A stretch of DNA of 64,000 nt from Berberis thunbergii. Taxonomy: Eukaryota > Streptophyta > Magnoliopsida > Ranunculales > Berberidaceae. Shown here in pieces: positions 52,362-63,300 of this stretch; within the stretch, counting starts at the first letter, position 1, and each line of letters begins with the position of its first letter. The notes below the pieces were generated by a model. That model was not told the origin of the DNA, ran no database searches, and saw only the letters and a program-made list of their open reading frames with translations. The translations under genes were made by a program, and so were the position numbers. The DNA lies in assembly GCA_003290165.1 (NCBI GenBank), contig QNQO01000545.1:1-64000 (forward strand), written 5' to 3'.

Positions 52362-54559
52362 TATTAGGGGCTTGGTTTTGGGCTTTTATTTAACTAATGA
52401 TTAGGGTTTTATTTTGTGAAAGAGGGTGAATGCATTCGAAAGTTCGGTGGGGGCGAATAACCACCCACCGTATAAAGAGAATAACACTTTCTCATTTTTT
52501 CTCCTTTTCTCCTTCATGTTTCTCTTTTTCCTTCCCCCTTTTTCTTTTCTCCTTTTCCTTCTTCTTTTGTGCAACAGGAAGAGCAAGTTTGTTCTTCCTC
52601 TTACCCTTTTCGGCGGCGACGATGGTGAGAGAGATCGTGAGGAACTCTGTGGCGATGGAGAGGTGTTGGTGGCGCAGGGAATGGTGAGGGAGAAACCGCA
52701 GGCGAGAGGATAATGGCGATGGAGACTGCACGAAGGTGGTGTTGTGATGGTGATGTGGTGGTGGTCCGACGAGGTGATTGTTGCGGTGAGAGAGATCTGC
52801 CGAGGGCGGTGTGCTACTAATCAGTGAGTTTTCTTCCTCTCCTTTACTTTTACTGTGAGTTCTCCATGAAAGTTTTTTTTTGTACGCTATGTGTTTAGGG
52901 TGAGTTGACTGAGTTAGATCCGCCTTCACTTCAATTTCACTGCTTCTTTTGCCTTGATTCGATGATCTATGTTGTGTTACTTGAATTTGATGTCTAGGTT
53001 GTTTTGGTTCAGTGTTTTGTTTCTTCTCAGGGTTCATTTGGGATCATCTGGGATCTTATGTTTGGGGAGTTTGAAAATGCTGTTTGAAATTGGGGTTTTT
53101 GGGTTCATTTGAAAATGTTGTTTTGGTTCAGTGTTTTGTTTCTTCTATGGGTTCATTTGAAAATGCTGTTTGAAATTTGGGGTTTTCCAATTAAAGATCT
53201 GTGTGTGTGGGGAGTTTTGATTTTGGGGTTGATATCTCTGCTGAAATGGACTGCTTGTATGCGATGTGGTTTCATGTTTAGTTCTAAAATTTGGTCTGGA
53301 ACTTGTGCTAAAGTGAAGTTGTCTAAAATTCTCAACTACCTTTTTGATATCAAAGCATGAACTGAGTGATTTTGAGATTTAAAATATCAGCGTGGTTTGA
53401 TTTTGCTAATTCAGGGTCAGAATTTAAAATACTGATTAGGGGTTGAACATAAATGAGAAGTAGAATAGCCTCATCTGGGTCTATATATATTTTAGTAACA
53501 CACACACTTTGGAAGTGGTAGGTGCGTTCTTGTTGATTGCTAGTGACGGTCATTGTTTTTTTTTTGTGTACATTGTCTGCAGTTGTGAATTTTTAACCAT
53601 TTGATGCATGAGCAAGTGCAGCTATGAGGACCAGGGTGTGCACTATGAAAAATTGTTTCGGCTAATGTGGGTTAGGGTTTTAGTAATGATTGCAATGCTC
53701 AATTTGCAGTCATGCTATCCAAGATTATTCTGTATCAGTTGTCTTTTGATTGCGATGGTATTTAGAATATTCTAGTATATTAGGCGTGTTTAGTAATAAC
53801 GTAAGTCCCTTAGCCCCGTAGAATTCAGTTGTACGTTTGGTTCATATGTCAGATTAGTGGGGGAGAGATGACAAGTGTGCATTGATTGTTTAGTTTTGCT
53901 CAAGAAACGTCATTGTTGTGGCAAGACTCGAATGCCCATATGGAATGGTCAATACACATTCAGTGCTACCATGCAAATACTTAGTGTGTCTGTCAGTAGG
54001 ATTTCAGAATTTCATTGTTGTGATCAACCTGCCAGTTAAAGTTCTCTTTATAATTCGGTTATATCTTATTGATGGCTGAGGACCATATTAATTGTACTCT
54101 TTTGATAGTTTGGCATTTTAGTAATTCAAATGGTCAATGGCAAGTTGCTGTGATTTTCTTATGCTGAAAGTGTCACATCGAAATTGAAGCTTTTGTGGAA
54201 TGTTTGATTGTTTCAGCCATTCGGTTTGCTTATGTCAACTGGTTCATAAGATCCGCATTAGATTTTTTTAAGTTTCTATGGGGTGCAGTGTCAGATCAGT
54301 CAGAGTTAATGTGGATGTTCCTTGTGTTTTAGGAATGTGGTATTGTATGTCACTTTTGTGTTGAAATAGATATTAGGATGGGTTTCATTTTAGGTAATCT
54401 TTTATGTGAGTGTAGGCATGTTTGAGATTGAGTTTGTGATTATTGTTGTTGATTTATTTATGGTTGACAAAGTGTCACCAAAAAAAAAAAACTTTTGAGT
54501 TTTAGTTGATATTTTTTTTATGCTCTTTTTCACAACTCCGAAGAAAAAAAATAGTGAAA
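52362..54559. other. No recognised gene; CT-rich leader and a 121-bp-spaced duplication
   Basis: CT-rich DNA at 52,490-52,570 is followed by GGCGGCGACGATGGTGAGAG, which looks like a transcribed leader. A segment around GTTTTGGTTCAGTGTTTTGT occurs at about 52,998 and 53,119. It could be an unrecognised gene's 5' part or the leader of the CACTA element whose right end is at 56,154. No coding similarity was found. Confidence 0.35.
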
Positions 54560-55493
54560 AGAAAAGAAATTTTTGTATACAGACTTGCTTGTATACGTGT
54601 GATATTATTATGGGTATGCAGACTTGCTTGCATATCGGTGCACCGTTCCATGTGAGTTCGGTTGTACGTATAGCTTTAGGAAGAATACTTGCCAGTGATC
54701 GAACTTCGGGTGAGATGACATGCTCCTCGAGGTGGCACCCCACTTGGAACATGTACGCTCCGAGTGGTTTCAATGGCAAGAGAGGCACACTTGGGTGAGG
54801 TGTGTTCGACACATGGAGGATAGTGTGATTGTGGAAAAGAAGCAAGATTTTTTTTGTGTATGTGCATGATTACCTTAAAGGAAGAAATTAAATGCTCATT
54901 CAACCATTGAATGAGAACTACATGTCTTCCTAAGGGTAGAAAGACGTGTTTTGTTAATATTTCAATAATAGTCAAATATGATTATGAATTGTATTATTGT
55001 TGCATTTATGAGGATTGAAAACTCATAAATTTTATTTATTAGTAATAAATAATGCATATTATTTATTAGGATGATAACACATTTGCATCATGGAGGAACT
55101 ACCTGATGTGTGGTTGTTTATTGTTTATTGTTTATTTTGATGTTATCACGTGTTGATTTATTGATTTTTTTGGATGAAGATTTTTCACACCAGCTTTATT
55201 GCTGACCCATGTGAGCTTTTGCTTCTTGGGTACATTCCTTTTGGAATGTAGCCTATTAGCCTTTCAAATTTAGAGATTTTGAGCTGCATTACTGGAGTTC
55301 CGCTAGTGAGCTAGCCACGCCAGTCCTTTCCGGGTTAGATTTTTATTTGTTTCAGTAATTAAATCATGTTTAATTGTTGATGCTATTTGTTTATGTTGTT
55401 ATTGAATTTTCACTTCCCGAATTTTGGGGGAAACGGATAATCTTACGTGAGTTTTTGGGATTTTCTTTTTCTTCGAAAATCGGGGCGTGACAA
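54560..55493 (+). mobile_element. Possible solo LTR or LTR fragment (Ty3/gypsy-like)
   Basis: The segment contains GCTAGCCACGCCAGTCC, CCGAATTTTGGGGGAAACGG and ends AAATCGGGGCGTGACA, a style of 3' LTR end common in plant gypsy elements. I could not locate a matching 5' TG end or a 5-bp duplication, and no gag/pol sequence is near. Confidence 0.3.
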
Positions 55494-55949
55494 TATTTGC
55501 TCTGTTTTTCTAGAGCATGCTTCCCCTGTTTTCGAAGGCCATCCTCTGTTTTAATAAGTGTTGTCATGACTGAGTTGGTGGGGCTGGTTCGCTTGCTAAT
55601 GGCTGTAGATGGCAGCAATGCAACAATATGGCTGATCATTTGCTGCTTGATGCTTTTACTGTTGGCAGTAGAGTATTTTTTCATTTGCAGAAGGGTGGTA
55701 GTGTTAATGTTGCAGATAAGTGGTTATGACTTACTATACATTTGTTTTGCTGCGTGGATGAGCTACAGAGTGCTTGGTTAGACGTATGTTTATTTAGGAA
55801 GCATGGACCGACTGTTGTTAGAAGTTATCAGAATCTTTTTCCGGTTGTCTTAAGGATGTCGTGTTGTTTTGGAAGGCATTGGGGGGAACCAATTATAAGT
55901 CTAGTGTTACTAGATTATAAGCAGGTAGTTTACCAAAAACAAAAAAAAT
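55494..55949. other. No gene recognised
   Basis: Two overlapping open frames (near 55,500-55,780 and 55,740-56,030) have hydrophobic stretches but no family features that I know. Confidence 0.3.
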
Positions 55950-56154
55950 TTAACTATCCCACGGTTTTCAAGTGTGGTAAGAGTCATAGTAAAATGTCAA
56001 ATTTGAGCACGCATGGAAGACTATCATAAAACCCTGGCAGAACACATTTGCCACAGTTATTAGTGTGATGCCCCATTTTGCCTATGCCAGTAAACCGTGG
56101 GGAAGCTATTAGCCATGGTACAAAATCATTGCTAAAAGGGTTTTTTGTGTAGTG
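55950..56154 (+). mobile_element. Degenerate family-A CACTA right end, unpaired
   Basis: Decayed ACGG..CCGTGG repeats (CCCACGGTTTTCAAGTGTGG, AAACCGTGGGG, GCCATGG) lead to the terminus GGGTTTTTTGTGTAGTG ending at 56,154. No left partner with TCT was found. Confidence 0.6.
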
Positions 56155-56720
56155 TCTTCTCTCTCTACAAAGACTTCTATTTTGTTCTCCCTTCATTAAT
56201 GGAAAACTTATATTTTACTTCTTCTCTCATTCTCGTTTGCAAAGTTATAATTTTGTTATTTACAATAGCTTTTAATGTTCTTTTAAATTATTTTGTTGTT
56301 CTTCGTCCATTAATGGACGAATCTTGTGTGTTGTGTAATTGTAAATGCAAAACTTTGTACTCGTACCAAGTGTTACGGAGTGCAATTGGGGAGTAATTAT
56401 GTTAGTCACGCGCCATACAACCAAACTAGTCATCTATCACCAATATCATTTACTCGTCGTGCATGGAGGAAGTGGCTCGCTGATCACAAGAAGTTCAAAT
56501 GACAATTTCCAATTGATATTTCAGAACGTGGATTCTTTGAAAACAAAAAAAAATATATGAAAGGAATTGAACAACAAGTTCAAAACAAATGAATAAAAAA
56601 TATTTATATTGAGATAAACACGATCAAAATAAAGGTGTAATACAATTAATTCCGCATAAAAGAATTGACTGAGACAAATACATTATACATCATTATATCT
56701 AAACTATTCTATTAAAGTGG
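56155..56720. other. No gene recognised
   Basis: AT-rich. A CATTAATGGA motif occurs near 56,195 and 56,307 and also follows the CACTA end at 49,208, hinting at related insertion-site DNA. Confidence 0.35.
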
Positions 56721-56725
56721 TGACT

Positions 56726-57206
56726 AACGAGGCGGCGTCGGAATTGGAGTTGGGGCCGGAATCACATGTTATTAATGATATAAATTTGGAGGCGCACTCC
56801 GATAAGGATCTACAGAACAAAGTCAATCCGACGGTCCTTCCGGGCAAGCGTCGTAAGACTAAGAGGGGTAAATCTTCCTCTCGCGCTTAAGATGATAGAA
56901 AATTTTATATTTTGGAATGCACGTGGGATTGGCAATAAGGCCACAAGGAGGAGGATAAAAAATATGGTTGTGAATCATAGAGTCAGAATCTTTCATTGCC
57001 AGCATTTGTTGGCTTTATGCATTTTGTTTTCGGACGCGGCTCAATTTTTTGTTTTGGTTATATCACGGGTAAAGTCATCATGTACCCCCATATTGATTGT
57101 ATATCAATTTTTTTGATAAATAATAAAGGTCTGACATTCCAGAAGTGCCTCTCCACACGGTTTAATTAAAAAAAATTTAATTAAAAAAAAAAAAAAAAAA
57201 AAAAAA
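56726..57206 (+). mobile_element. Internally deleted L1-type LINE
   Basis: The end of ORF1 (LEAHSDKDLQNKVNPTVLPG, then KRRKTKRGKSSSRA and a stop at 56,890) is followed one base later by the ORF2 start MIENFIFWNARGIGNKATRR (56,892). After about 35 codons the sequence jumps to the family 3' end (AAAGTCATCATGTACCCCC, AATAAAGGTCTGACATTCC) and an A tail of about 22 at 57,185-57,206. Nearly all of ORF2 is missing. Confidence 0.77.
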
Positions 57207-57929
57207 CCATATCAGTCTTATGTGGCTTGTTCTCTATTGAGAATGGTGTCACATAAGAAACCTTCCATAAATATCTCTAAACAATTAACTTCCACACACA
57301 TCACTCACATTTTTCCTAACATTTCTTACATAGTCTCTCCCACAATCTTACATAACTTTTTGTAAATCTCTTCACCCTAAGGTTCTGAAACTTTTAAACG
57401 TAAGATAATTACCTTATACTGGTGAAATCTGAATAATTTATGTATATGACGGATCAGTGTAGTCAAATTAAACTGACCACTAAGTTAAACTTCAAGACAT
57501 TCAAACAAACAAAAAATAATATCACCGATGAAGTCAATTCTTATGACCGACAACTAAGTAATACGGGTGACATAGGACTATTTTGGTTGTGATAATTGTG
57601 TTAGAAATTAATTAACACCAAAAGTCAGACTACAGTACTTGTTTGTAATACGAATTAGATTATGATTTTTTAGATTCAAATGACTGTTAGATTAAGGAAA
57701 ATTACTACAAAATCAATTGTTAATGACAAAATTTTGCATGCATTTAATATAACAGCAAAATGTTCCAGAATACAATCTAACTATTTCACCTACAGAATAT
57801 GTTTTTAAACGTCAAAGATACATAGTACATTTTACATCAATCTTTCCAAACATTTTGCTAATTTTTGTTTTCAATGTATTTCTCTTCGTGGGTGCAACAT
57901 GGTAACAAAAAACGTTTAGGACGTTAGTC
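57207..57929. other. No gene recognised
   Basis: AT-rich DNA between the LINE tail and the CACTA element. There are no convincing frames or repeats. Confidence 0.4.
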
Positions 57930-57949
57930 CACTACAACAAAAATTGAAA

Positions 57950-58530
57950 TCAGCAACGGCTAAAAACCGTCGCTGATTGAGTTAAAACCATAGCTAAAAG
58001 GCATCAGCGACGGCACAACAACCGTCGCTATCCCGTAGCCACATTTATCGTCGCTATTTGATTCAGCGATGGCAAAATAGCCGTGGCTAATTAGCCACGG
58101 GATAAAACCGTCGCTAAAGTGTAAAACATCCGTGGCTAACTAATTTTTTTTTTTAAAAATTAATATATTTTTTAAATTAGCGACGGCATTTTGGCCGTGG
58201 CTAACAGATTTTTTAAAAAAAATTTAACATTATTTTTATATTAGCGACGGCAATTTTCTGTGGCTAACTGATTTAAAAAAAATAAACATTATTTTTATAT
58301 TAGCGACGGCATTTTAGCCGTAGCTAACTGATTTTAAAAAAAAATTAATATTATTTTTATATTAGCGACGGCATTTTAGCCGTAGCTAATTGATTTTTTT
58401 TTTAATTTAACATTATTTTTTATTTTAGCGACGGGCATTTTGCCTTTGCTAAATGGTTTTTTTTTTTAAATTTACATTATTTTTATATTAGCGACGGCAC
58501 AATTGTCGTCGCTAAATGGTTTTTTTTAAT
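57950..58530. repeat. Left subterminal array, family-C CACTA
   Basis: About a dozen TTAGCGACGGCATTTTGCCGTGGCTAA-like units with a period of about 65 bp are separated by A/T runs (TTTTTTAAAAATT). The first units read GCAACGGCTAAAAACCGTCG, intermediate between the family A and C motifs. Confidence 0.85.
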
Positions 58531-58840
58531 ATATATATATATTTTCGATCTCTTCGAGATCTGAGATTTCTCGGAGATCTTAAAAAAAAATATATATATA
58601 TACATATATATATTTTTTTAAAAGATCAGATTTCTCTGAGATATGAGATTTCTCCGAGATCTCTGAGATTTTTAAATATATATATATATATATATCGGAG
58701 ATTTCAGATCTCGAGAACTCAGATCTTTGAGATTCTCTGAGATCAGAGATCTCAGATCTCCGAGATTTGAGATATCAGAGATCTCAGGTCTCAGATCTCC
58801 GAGATCTCCAAGATCTCAGGTCTCAGATCTCCGAGAGAGA
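58530..58840. repeat. TA-rich and GAGATCT palindromic repeats
   Basis: (TA)n blocks alternate with GATCTGAGATTTCTCGGAGA and similar GAGATCT/CTCCGAGAT motifs that can fold on themselves. Open frames here are not credible genes. Confidence 0.75.
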
Positions 58841-59149
58841 GGCGGCGGATGAAGGGAGGGGAGAAAGAGGCGGTCGGGATCGGTGTCGAAGAAGTGGCGG
58901 ACTTCTCCTCAGTGGGTTTATTCTCTGGAAGATGAGAGAAAAAAAATTGAGAGAAAATTTTTGTTTAAGTTGGTTTGTAGAAAAAATTGAAATTTTTATA
59001 GAGAAAGGTAATTGAAGGAGATTGGTTGTGTTAGTTTCACGCGGATCGATGACGTGGTTTGGTTTCGTGCGTTGGATTTAGCTAAATTTTTTGGTGTTAT
59101 TAATGGTTGAGATGAGATTTCATGCGGATCGGTGATATTTTTTTTAAAA

Positions 59150-59570
59150 ACCAATTAGCGACGGCAAGTATGTCGCCGCTAACCTCTTTAATGTTTTTTT
59201 TTAAACCAATTAGCGACGGCCTACTTGTCGTCGCTAACATCTTTAATGTTTTTATTAAACCAATTAGTGACGGCCTAATTGCCGTCGTTAACCTCTTTAG
59301 TGTTTTTTTTAAAACCAATTAGCGACGGCAATTAGGCCGTCGCTAACCTCTTTACTGTTTTTTTTTAAACCAGTTAGCGACGGCCAACCTCTTTAATGTT
59401 TTTTTAAACCAATTAGCGACGGCCTAATTGCCGTCGCTAACCTCTTTAGTGTTTTTTTTTAAAAAAAACCAATTAGAAACGGCAATTAGGCCGTCGCTAA
59501 CCTCTTTACTGTTTTTTTTTTAAACCAATTAGCGACGGCCTAATTGTCGTCGCTAACCTCGTTAGTGTTT
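59150..59570. repeat. Second TTAGCGACGGC array, about 60-bp period
   Basis: Seven near-identical units of ACCAATTAGCGACGGC..GCCGTCGCTAACCTCTTTA, each followed by a GTTTTTTTTAAA spacer. Confidence 0.88.
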
Positions 59571-59574
59571 TTTT

Positions 59575-60960
59575 TAGTGATTTTCTCTGATCTTCTTTGA
59601 ACTTCTTTGATCTTCTTTGATTTTCTTTGATCTTCTTTGATCTTTTTTTATCTGATCTTCTTTGGTCTTCTTTGATCTTATTTGATCTGATCTTCTTTGA
59701 TTTGATCTAATCTGATCTTCTTTGATCTAATCTTCTTTGATCTTATTTGATATTCTTTGATCTGATCTGATCTTCTTTGAACTTCTTTGATCTTCTTTGA
59801 TTTTCTTTGATCTTCTTTGATTTTTTTAATCTGATCTTCTTTGATCTTATTTGATACTCTTTGATCTGATCTTCTTTGATCTTCTCTGATCTTCTTTGAT
59901 CTTCTTTTATCTTTTTTGATCTGATCTTCTCTGATCTTCTTTGATCTTCTTTGATATTTTTTTATCCGATCTTCTTTGATCTTATTTGATCTGATCTTCT
60001 TTGATTTGATCTGATCTGATCTGATCTTCTTTGATCTGATCTGATCTGATCTTCTTTTATCTTCTTTGATCTTATTTGATATTCTTTAATCTGATCTTCT
60101 CTGATCTTCTTTGATTTTCTTTGATATTCTTTTATCTTTTTTTATCTGATCTTTTTTGGTCTTTTTTGGTCTTCTTTGATCTTCTTCGATCTTATTTAAT
60201 ATTTTTTTATCTGATCTTCCTTGATCTTCTCTGATCTTCTTTGAATTCTTTGATCTTCTTTTATCTTTTTTGATCTGATTTTCTCTGATCTTCATTGAAC
60301 TTATTTGATCTTCTTTGATCTTTTTTTATCTGATCTTCTTTGATCTTATTTGATCTGATCTTCTTTGATTTGATTTGATCTGATCTGATCTGATCTTCTT
60401 TGATCTGATCTGATCTGATCTTATCTTCTTTGATCTTCTTTGATATTCTTTGATCTGATCTTCTCTGATCTTCTTTGATTTTCTTTGATCTTCTTTGATC
60501 TTTTTTGATCTGATCTTCTTTGATCTTCTTTGGTCTTCTTTGATCTTCTTCGATCTTATTTGATATTCTTTGATCTGATCTTCCTTGATCTTCTCTGATC
60601 TTCTTTGATTTTCTTTAATTTTCTTTGATCTTCTTTTATCTTTTTTGATCTGATATTTTTTGATCTTCTTTGATCTTCTTTGATCTTCTTCGATCTTCTT
60701 CGATCTTATTTGATATTCTTTTATCTGATCTTCTTTGATATTATTTGAACTTCTTTGATCTTCTTTGATCTGATCTGATCTTCTTTGATCTTATCTGGTT
60801 TTCTTTGATCTGATCTGATCTTCTTTGAATTTATTTGATCTGATCTTATCTTCTTTGATCTCATCTTCTTTGATCTGATCTGATTTTTTTTATCTGTTCT
60901 TCTTTTATCTTCTTTGATCTGATCTGATTTTTTATTTGATCATCTTTTATCTTTTTTTTA
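59575..60960. repeat. TTCTTTGATC / TGATCTGATC satellite, about 1.4 kb
   Basis: An imperfect short-period repeat made of TCTTCTTTGA and TCTGATCTGA words, with larger blocks (about 210-240 bp) partly repeated. It has no coding role; the minus-strand Lys-rich frame is a by-product. Confidence 0.92.
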
Positions 60961-60965
60961 TTCGA

Positions 60966-61725
60966 AAATGTGTTATTGGAGATTTTATCCAGTTTATAAA
61001 TATATAGCGATTTTGCTTTATATAATTAAAAAAAATTCACATTTAGCTACGGTATTTTGACCGTAGCTAACAAAAAAATAATTTGTAAACATTAGCTACG
61101 GCCCTAGTGCCGTCGCTATATTGTTTTCTTAAAAAAAAAATGACATTAGCTACGATATTTGGACCGTGACTAACAAAAAAAAAATTTGTAAACATTAGCT
61201 ACGGCCTTAGTGCCGTTGCTAATATAAAAATTTTAATATAAAAAAAAAGTTTCATTGGCGAGATTCGAATCCGGGTCGCCTAGGTGAAAACTTAGTCTCC
61301 TAACCGGGCTTGACGGAAATGTGTTATTGGTAATTTTATCCAGTTTATAAATATATCGCGATTTTGCTTTATATAATTTAAAAACAAAAATTCACATTTA
61401 ACTACGGTATTTTGACCGTAGCTAACAAAAAAAAATTGTAAACATTAGCTACGGCCCTAGTGCCGCCGCTTATATAAAAAAAAAGTTTCATTGGCGGGAT
61501 TCAAACTCGGGTCGCCTAGGTGAAAACTAGGTCTCCTACCGGGTTGGACGGAAATGTGTTATTGGTGATTTTATCCAGTTTCTAAATATATAGCGATTTT
61601 GCTTTATATAATTTAAAAAAAAAATTCACATTTAGCTATGGTATTTTGACCGTAGCTAACAAGATTTTTTTTTGTAAACATTAGCTACGGCCCTAGTGCC
61701 GTCGCTATATTGTTTTCTTAAAAAA
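60966..61725. repeat. Three tandem ~235-290-bp units with a tRNA-like segment
   Basis: Each unit starts GAAATGTGTTATTGG (60,965; 61,315; 61,550) and contains ATTTTATCCAGTTT and TTTAGCTACGGTATTTTGACCG. Two unit junctions (61,252-61,316 and 61,487-61,552) carry, on the minus strand, a CCCGGATTCGAATC box preceded by GGTTAGGAGACTAAG, resembling a degenerate tRNA gene. Confidence 0.75.
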
Positions 61726-62594
61726 AAATTTAAATGACATTAGCTACGGTATTTGGACTGTGGCTAACAAAAAAATTTGTAAACATTAGCTACGGCCCTA
61801 GTGTCGTCGCTATATTGTTTTCTTATAATTTTTTTTTTTAAATCACAAAAACATTTCTAAACATTAGCTACGGCTGTATTGCCGACGCTAAGTTGTTTTG
61901 TTATATTGTTTAACAAAAAAAATCACATTAGCGACGGTATGTTGACCGTAGCTAACAAAAATTTTTTCTAAACCTTATCTACGGCCCCGGTTCGCTAAGT
62001 TGTTTTGTTATATTTTTTTTAAAAAAAAATCACATTAGCTACGGCCCGCGTGCCGTCGCTAAGGTGTTTTCCTATAATTTTTTTTAAAAATCACAAAAAC
62101 ATTAGCTACGGCTGTATTGCCGTCGCTAAGTTGTTTTGTTATATTTTTTTTAAATAAAAATCACATTAGCTATGGCCCTCCTGCCATCGCTAAGGTGTTT
62201 TCCTATAATTTTTTTTTAAAAATCACAAAAACATTAGCTACAGCTGTATTGTCATCGCTAAGTTGTTTTGTTATATTTTTTTTTTAAAAAAATCACATTA
62301 GCGACGGTATGTGGACCGTAGCTAACAATTTTTTTTTTCTAAACCTTAGCTACGGCCAAAGTGTCGTCGCTAAGTTGTTTTGTTATATTTAAAAAAAAAA
62401 ATCACATTAGCTACGGTATTTTGACCGTAGCTAACAAAAAAATTTCTAAACATTAGCTACGATCCGAATGCCGTCGCTAATCCTCGTATTAGCGACAATT
62501 ATTTTAATTTATGTATCGAAACCATGGCAGAAACTATAGCGACGGTTTAATGCCGTCGCAAACCGTTTAAATAGTGACAGTTTTTTTTGTAGTG
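61726..62594. repeat. Right subterminal array and terminus, family-C CACTA
   Basis: Around fifteen TTAGCTACGG..GCCGTCGCTAA motifs with alternating TTGTTTTGTTATATT and CACAAAAACATTAGCTACGG spacers. The last unit is GCGACGGTTTAATGCCGTCG before the terminus at 62,594. Confidence 0.85.
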
Positions 62595-62597
62595 GTC

Positions 62598-63209
62598 ACA
62601 ATCATGCTCAAGTCTCAATGTCGAGGCAAAAGTTACCTTCGACCTCTTTAGATACCGACTAGGAAATCAAACGATGAGGATTGACTGACTCACAATCCCT
62701 AGATGCCCTGTAATAGAAGGGGTACCTGCAAAACCATTTTGATGCTTAAGTCAATAAAAGCTTAAACGATGAAATTTGTATACATCAAAGTGTGTGTAGC
62801 ACTCCCTTTTATATCAGCTTTTTATGTAACTGTCAATTAAATGTATAGTAGAGTAATTGATGTTTATCTTTTGATATTGAAGGAAGTGCAATGGATGGAA
62901 GTCAAACTCACCTTCTTTGAATGCATGACAATGGTAATATCAATCAAGGATAGCCAATAGTCGTCGTAGCTTAACAATTTGATCGTCAGTCAATGGTTAA
63001 TTGGCAATAGCTTTTGACCTTGGGAGTTATCTTATGAGCGCATAAGGCGTTAGTAGTGCGTCTTTGATTATACTTGGCTCAATGCACCATTTTTCTTTTG
63101 TAGAAACTAATAATAATAATAATAACAACAACAACAAAAAAGAATTCGCTATTCTCAAAATGTTGGTGTAAAATCGATGAAACTGAACAAAAAAATGTTT
63201 TAATATAAT
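62598..63209. other. No gene recognised; short (AAT)n/(AAC)n run
   Basis: AT-rich sequence flanking the CACTA element. AATAATAATAATAACAACAA lies near 63,108-63,135. Confidence 0.4.
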
Positions 63210-63300
63210 TAAGGATTAGTGTACCCCCCGTAGCGTATGTAAGTCAATTTTTGATAAGTAATAAACTTCCATAGTTGCCCCTCTCCACTAGAGGTTCCTA
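63210..63300 (+). mobile_element. LINE 3'-end remnant
   Basis: GTGTACCCCCCGTAGC, TTGATAAGTAATAAAC, CCATAGTTGCCCCTCTCCAC and TAGAGGTTCC follow the order of the LINE 3' signature seen elsewhere in the window. No upstream ORF is attached. Confidence 0.55.

Larger units (their letters stand above)
57930..62594. mobile_element. Non-autonomous CACTA element (family C), 4,665 bp, TSD GTC
   Basis: The left end CACTACAACAAAAA and right end TTTTTTTTGTAGTG are flanked by GTC (57,927-57,929; 62,595-62,597). Very long subterminal arrays of TTAGCGACGGC..GCCGTCGCTAA repeats occupy 57,950-58,530, 59,150-59,570 and 61,040-62,560. The centre is a TTCTTTGATC satellite. No transposase or recognisable host gene is present. 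A short GC-rich stretch at 58,840-58,920 is the only non-repetitive interior. Confidence 0.9.

Noticed and set aside
54560..55493. Complete LTR retrotransposon
   Set aside because: Only an LTR-like 3' end was seen; no second LTR, primer-binding site or gag-pol was found, so only a weak solo-LTR call was kept.
60086..60295. 69-codon Lys-rich open frame
   Set aside because: Entirely within the TTCTTTGATC satellite.
59575..60960. CRISPR-like array
   Set aside because: The repeats are short-period and imperfect without unique spacers, in a plant nuclear context.
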